Below, piece after piece: positions 7,001 through 9,387 of a stretch of DNA of 9,387 nt. The position numbers were made by a program, and so were the translations under genes. Under the pieces are notes generated by a model that was given only the letters and a program-made list of their open reading frames with translations, did not search any database and had not been told where the DNA came from. The first letter of the stretch is position 1; each line of letters opens with the position of its first letter. Source of the stretch: Candidatus Woesearchaeota archaeon (lineage in GTDB: Archaea; Nanobdellota; Nanobdellia; Woesearchaeales; UBA525); assembly GCA_003694385.1 (NCBI GenBank), contig RFKA01000047.1:1-9387 (forward strand). The letters are read 5' to 3'.

Positions 7001-8139
7001 GCATCACGCTCACGATTACGCGGCCGCGCGCACAACTTTCAATGGTGTTTGATGGCCTCCGCGCACGATGGGGTGCGCCGTGGAGCGTTGGTGCAACGAC
7101 GCACGACTTCACCGATGACGTCCTTGACTCGTTCGCGCTCACCCTCAATGACTTCATCGCTGCTGATGCGGTGTCGCTCAGCGCGTGGTTCAACACGACA
7201 AACGGGACGCACGTCGTCGCACTCGACGGGAACAAGAGTGTTCCGCTCCCACCCTGCCCCAGTTCGGGCGGCTGCTATAACCGGTCGCATAACCGGTCGC
7301 GCACGAACACGACACTCCTCGAGGCCCGCGAGCAAGCAGTGACTGGCTTCGTAGCGCTTCGCGATGGAACCCCGCCGAGCATACTCTCTGTCACACCAGC
7401 AGCCGCGAGTGGCACGTCGCCCGTGACCGTCACGCTCACAGTGCAGACGGGAGAAGATGCGACGTGCCGCTACAGCCGCACTGCTGAGGACTACGCTCAC
7501 ATGGCGGGTGTGTTTAACGGCGGGAGCACGACGCCTGCAACGACGCACACAACGGAGCGCAGCTACACGACGACCACGACGGAAACCCTGCACATCGCCT
7601 GTCAGGATGCCTATGAGAATGAAGCACGCACAGACCACGTCCTCACCGTAACTATTGAGACCGTTTCTTCAAACGCCGGTGGTGGCGGCGGACGCGGTGG
7701 TGGTCGTGGCGGTGGAGGCCGTGGCGGAGGCGGTGGCGCCTATTTCTTTCGTGACTGGCCGCGTGAAGAGGACACCAATGAGACGCGAAATGCGACAGGG
7801 GGCGAAGACGTTGGTGCTCCAACCATTCCCGCGGCGGAGAGTGCTGCAGGGGCTCCGCGCACGACACAGGCTTCTGCGGCCGCGCCCAACACGACCCCGC
7901 CCAACATGACGGTGCACAACGCGACCACACAGAGCGATGCTCTCGTGTCATCGCTTCCAACCCCGAACGCGTTACCCGCGGCGCCTGTGCGTCAAGGGCT
8001 CACCGCGGCCGCCATCAAAGAGACAGCTCCTGCAAAAGAGACTTTTGCTCCACGCCTCGTTCTCGTAGCCCTCGTCGCACTCATCGGAACACTACTCCAT
8101 ACTCGCAGAAAAATCGTCACGAGTACGAGACGAAAATGA
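4084..8139 (+). CDS. Cell-surface subtilisin-like (S8) serine protease, 1351 aa
   Basis: This is a large exported, membrane-anchored serine endopeptidase. A signal peptide (1-22, core LVILALLLAHAAL) precedes a prodomain of about 85 residues. The S8 catalytic domain spans about 110-410, with Asp124 in CVIDTGVN, His163 in NGHGSHTSSTIAG, oxyanion Asn268 in ASSGNEG and Ser348 in GGTSMATPHVAGA, so it should be active. Residues 415-945 are Ig-like beta modules, including a duplicated unit of about 160-170 residues; 945-1050 is an unrecognised domain. Residues 1095-1193 form a beta module with Cys1128 and Cys1173 (TCRYS...IACQDAYENEA), a type common in archaeal surface proteins. A Gly/Arg linker (1199-1218), a Thr/Ala/Pro-rich stalk, one membrane helix (about 1324-1338) and a basic tail complete it. 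About 57 N-X-S/T sequons are present, only two of them before residue 430. The ATG is preferred to the GTG at 3958 because of GGAG and the signal peptide. Confidence 0.95.
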   Translation: MIRKGASLVILALLLAHAALALEVAVRDADTILHELTVAAGPSPALPEIQQALRAGRTLSTGVTLTELSRAQMDLLRAQGYDVFEPVKIHATLAESVPQIHADEAQAVAFTAPVRGVGAACVIDTGVNYNHEMLGGGGFPNEKVIGGTDIYNNDDDPLDDNGHGSHTSSTIAGDGVLVGVAPGAKIVHVKALAADGTGELELLAEAIRWCTNHSEVYNISVISMSLGDGGTYTEATCPTDEQASYRSTEEALREADAAGLAIVASSGNEGSSLGIGYPACNPLVVSVGSVGDGTSNSAVNGCRGSYTLLDVISGFTNTHRTLDLLAPGACITAAGETGNSLADKGGTSMATPHVAGAMLLLEDLEAQLGITESRAERLQLLKDTGVMIARDGEAWPRIDVMAAFARLLPVHLSLPEHDYCTACTLEGALTNTENATGLNETNITLTVQSTQPAQLFVDGEEVNGTNNTFLIGGLPPLVTRNLTIIVNASAENITLIANSGGINTTNKTITEDLQLIAPAAGAYTRGRFTYRVESPVDSVHECSLYLNDTLVNTSTVVANTNHSDTTTLTGNVTWNVSCTREGVTGWSERRWTISDLTAPRISADLNQSLFRPNDTAALNITVLDDGLVVNVTTTTRLTRNGSLWNGTPVMNESGIPITAVDAAGNTAVLNLTNYTIDGDAPIVWNLTPERSRETNVTFAWLVNDTTATTCTHAVGNETPVPADRNRTVTLGEGNHTWVVNCTDAVGWSTREQSWTIVDLADPVIEDVALSDNIVQPNTLVDLSFSAADSLGLARVTVQGAVVTGEGSDNNRTYNVTLNESTTTTIPIEAVDKGGRSTTRYQTLIIDGDEPRITVVLENESNDSVVTSTPLFINWSINESHPENTTLFLDGGPVNSSNATAGREHTTPLPGPRTLVVTSEDAAGNTARTARNFTANTTINTTALIADLSAMLGEDVALLRDGAPLNEYDHLDGRITLTITRPRAQLSMVFDGLRARWGAPWSVGATTHDFTDDVLDSFALTLNDFIAADAVSLSAWFNTTNGTHVVALDGNKSVPLPPCPSSGGCYNRSHNRSRTNTTLLEAREQAVTGFVALRDGTPPSILSVTPAAASGTSPVTVTLTVQTGEDATCRYSRTAEDYAHMAGVFNGGSTTPATTHTTERSYTTTTTETLHIACQDAYENEARTDHVLTVTIETVSSNAGGGGGRGGGRGGGGRGGGGGAYFFRDWPREEDTNETRNATGGEDVGAPTIPAAESAAGAPRTTQASAAAPNTTPPNMTVHNATTQSDALVSSLPTPNALPAAPVRQGLTAAAIKETAPAKETFAPRLVLVALVALIGTLLHTRRKIVTSTRRK
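7277..7300 (+). repeat. Two tandem copies of a 12-bp unit inside the protease gene
   Basis: ATAACCGGTCGC occurs twice back to back and encodes adjacent N-R-S sequons (YNRSHNRSR, residues 1065-1073). It is a recent in-frame duplication of a glycosylation site, small enough to be slippage. Confidence 0.8.
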
Positions 8140-8164
8140 CTTTGTGCTGGCTCCTCTTTGGCGC

Positions 8165-8194
8165 AACTCTTTTAAGGTGGTAAGAGTTTCCACC
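8165..8194 (+). promoter_or_regulatory. Two mutually exclusive hairpins after the protease gene
   Basis: AACTCTT (8165-8171) can pair with AAGAGTT (8182-8188). GGTGG (8176-8180) can instead pair with CCACC (8190-8194). The hairpins overlap and cannot both form. They lie 25 bases past the protease stop and just before the promoter-like element of the next gene, so they could act in termination or read-through. No clear T-run follows. Confidence 0.3.
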
Positions 8195-8195
8195 G

Positions 8196-8212
8196 CACTT
8201 AAACGGTTCAAA
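8196..8212 (+). promoter_or_regulatory. Shared promoter-region element, copy 2
   Basis: CACTTAAACGGTTCAAA matches 14 of 17 bases of the element at 4036-4052. CTTAAA may serve as the TATA box, which would put the start near 8226 and give a leader of roughly 60 nt. That leader would contain the palindrome at 8230-8250. Confidence 0.4.
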
Positions 8213-8229
8213 AAAGAGGTTGGGGGGAA

Positions 8230-8250
8230 CATAGTGCGCAGCGCACTATG
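8230..8250. repeat. Perfect palindrome, 10-bp arms around one base
   Basis: CATAGTGCGC and GCGCACTATG flank a single A. As RNA this is a nine-pair stem with a CAG loop in the 5' leader of the downstream gene. As DNA it could be an operator for a dimeric regulator. The sequence after it, CCTTAGTAC, is not T-rich, so it is unlikely to be a terminator. Confidence 0.6.
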
Positions 8251-8274
8251 CCTTAGTACAATAACGAACACCTA

Positions 8275-8282
8275 GGGGGGTG
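8275..8282 (+). promoter_or_regulatory. Ribosome binding site of the Cys-rich surface protein
   Basis: GGGGGGTG lies six bases before the ATG at 8289 and is close to the consensus GGAGGTG. CACC at 8269-8272 could pair with GGTG at 8279-8282 and partly mask it. Confidence 0.55.
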
Positions 8283-8288
8283 TAACAT

Positions 8289-9387
8289 ATGAAGAAGCTT
8301 TTGATTGCTGTACTCTTTGCCATGATGCTCGCGCTGAGCGCATGGAGTGTTTCTGCTGGTATCGGCGCGGCCAACCATGACCCCGTCGTGACGCTCAATC
8401 GGGACGTCGCGAACTGCGACGAGAGCCTCGATGATTATGAGTACGTCGTGTCCGTCAGCAACAATATGGATAACGGCTACGGCATCTATAATGTGAAAAT
8501 CTACAAGGGGTCCGCCGGCATCTATCAGGTCTCTTGTGGTGACGCGCCCGCCGGGTGGACGTGTTTCGACGGCGACAGCGATGGGACCTGTGACCTCAAG
8601 TATAATCTCTACTGTGAGTACGAGACGACTCCTGCGGGACCGAATGTCATCCGCTATGGAGACGCCCCCGTTGACTTCTCATTCGACATCAGCCTCGTAG
8701 ACGAGGCCGCAGTCGCAGCGGATTGCGGTACGGACTTCAGAATCACAACGCTCGACGATGAAGGCATCGCCTCTCCCGGAGAGGGAGTAGAGGTCGAGAC
8801 GATGGAGCGGCTCAACGTCGACTGTGCCGACCCGTACATTGAGAAAAAACTCATCGGCGAAGCAATTCCCCTCACGAGCTGCGCGCTCGAGAGCCAGAAC
8901 AGCATCGACGGCACGTGCGACTGGTGGATAACCCAGGCCACGGAGATTGATTTCTCAGCACAAGATACAACGAAGGCTGATCAGTGTAACCTCGGCGTCG
9001 ACTACTGTGAATGGCGCTACTATTGGGACGGCGAACTCGTCGAGGACAACCCGTACTGCGAAGGCACCCAAGAAGCGGATGGCTGGTGCCGCCTCACAAA
9101 CGGTGGCTCGCTCGACTGGGCCCTTCAGTTCGGCGAAGACAGTGAGCACGACATCGAAGTGCGCTGCGTCGACAAAGCAGGCAACTGGGCCTCCCTCACC
9201 GAGAAGGACAAGGTGGACAACACGCCCCCGACCACGGAGAAGTGGTTCAATGGCCCCCAGAAGCTCGTTCCAACGGAGAACGGCACGGTCGAGTACATCG
9301 ACGGTGTCTCAACGGTTGAGATGAGCGCGCAAGACGGCGGCGACATCTGCGCAATCGGCGTGGACAAGACCTGGTACAACATCGAAC
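8289..9387 (+). CDS. Secreted Cys-rich surface protein with Ig-like linkers (partial, first 366 aa)
   Basis: The frame is open from the ATG to the window end, so the C-terminus is missing. A clear signal peptide (MKKLLIAVLFAMMLALSAWS, cleavage likely after VSA at 21-23) shows export. The mature part is acidic and has 15 cysteines, none in the signal peptide (residues 43, 83, 92, 101, 109, 146, 179, 198, 210, 233, 240, 257, 267, 293 and 354), suggesting many disulfides outside the cell. Residues 291-314, with CVDKAGNWASL and KVDNTPP, form an Ig-like module boundary, and another module starts after TTEKWFNGP; such linkers are typical of large repetitive archaeal surface proteins. Residues 30-140 form an N-terminal beta domain I do not recognise. 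Only one sequon (NGT, 331) is visible, in contrast to the protease upstream. It could be a structural envelope protein or an adhesin. Shared upstream sequence suggests co-expression with the protease. Confidence 0.88.
   Translation, partial: MKKLLIAVLFAMMLALSAWSVSAGIGAANHDPVVTLNRDVANCDESLDDYEYVVSVSNNMDNGYGIYNVKIYKGSAGIYQVSCGDAPAGWTCFDGDSDGTCDLKYNLYCEYETTPAGPNVIRYGDAPVDFSFDISLVDEAAVAADCGTDFRITTLDDEGIASPGEGVEVETMERLNVDCADPYIEKKLIGEAIPLTSCALESQNSIDGTCDWWITQATEIDFSAQDTTKADQCNLGVDYCEWRYYWDGELVEDNPYCEGTQEADGWCRLTNGGSLDWALQFGEDSEHDIEVRCVDKAGNWASLTEKDKVDNTPPTTEKWFNGPQKLVPTENGTVEYIDGVSTVEMSAQDGGDICAIGVDKTWYNIE

Noticed and set aside
6102..7235. 377-residue minus-strand ORF
   Set aside because: It lies antisense to the Ig-like part of the protease, which has clear domain and sequon structure. 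It is Ser/Val/Arg-rich with no domain logic, as expected of a GC-rich shadow frame.
7039..7638. 199-residue minus-strand ORF
   Set aside because: It is antisense to the protease C-terminal modules and has Arg/Cys-rich shadow composition.
8230..8250. Intrinsic terminator of the protease gene
   Set aside because: No T-run follows the stem, and it lies downstream of the probable promoter of the next gene.

Overview
The window looks archaeal. It holds a DUF357 protein, a family I know only from archaea. TATA-like boxes sit about 25-30 bases upstream of most start codons, with no ribosome binding site between, which suggests leaderless transcripts. It also has a subtilase with dozens of N-glycosylation sequons and a secreted Cys-rich protein with Ig-like spacer motifs, of the kind seen in DPANN lineages such as Woesearchaeota. 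That lineage is an inference from gene style. Most of the window is clearly GC-rich, but about 300-1500 is strikingly AT-rich and probably has a different history.

Layout. 1-302 holds a possible minus-strand small gene, maybe frameshifted, whose GTG overlaps the stop of the next gene. 299-1153 (-) is an AT-rich polytopic membrane protein. At 1179-1187 a near-palindromic TATA box can fire both ways: leftward to the membrane protein, and rightward to a structure at 1208-1354 bounded by a perfect 13-bp inverted repeat and followed by a T-run. That structure is my best candidate for an undescribed non-coding RNA; a small MITE-like element is the alternative. 1314-1609 carries a broken minus-strand coding remnant and a possible 31-residue ORF. 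1635-2558 (-) is a DUF1385/YqhQ-like membrane protein and 2600-3499 (-) an unrecognised exported protein. Divergently, 3615-3905 (+) is DUF357.

The right half is a cell-surface locus. 4084-8139 (+) encodes a 1351-residue subtilisin-like (S8) protease with signal peptide, prodomain, complete catalytic residues, duplicated Ig-like modules, about 57 sequons, a Gly/Arg linker and a C-terminal membrane anchor. 8289-9387 (+, cut by the window end) encodes an exported Cys-rich protein with Ig-like linker motifs. Both genes have a ribosome binding site and share a 17-bp promoter-region element (14/17 identical). This suggests co-expression, with the anchored protease perhaps processing or sitting beside the second protein in the envelope. 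The intergenic region between them contains two mutually exclusive hairpins and a perfect palindrome with 10-bp arms.

I see no tRNA, rRNA, CRISPR array or transposase gene.
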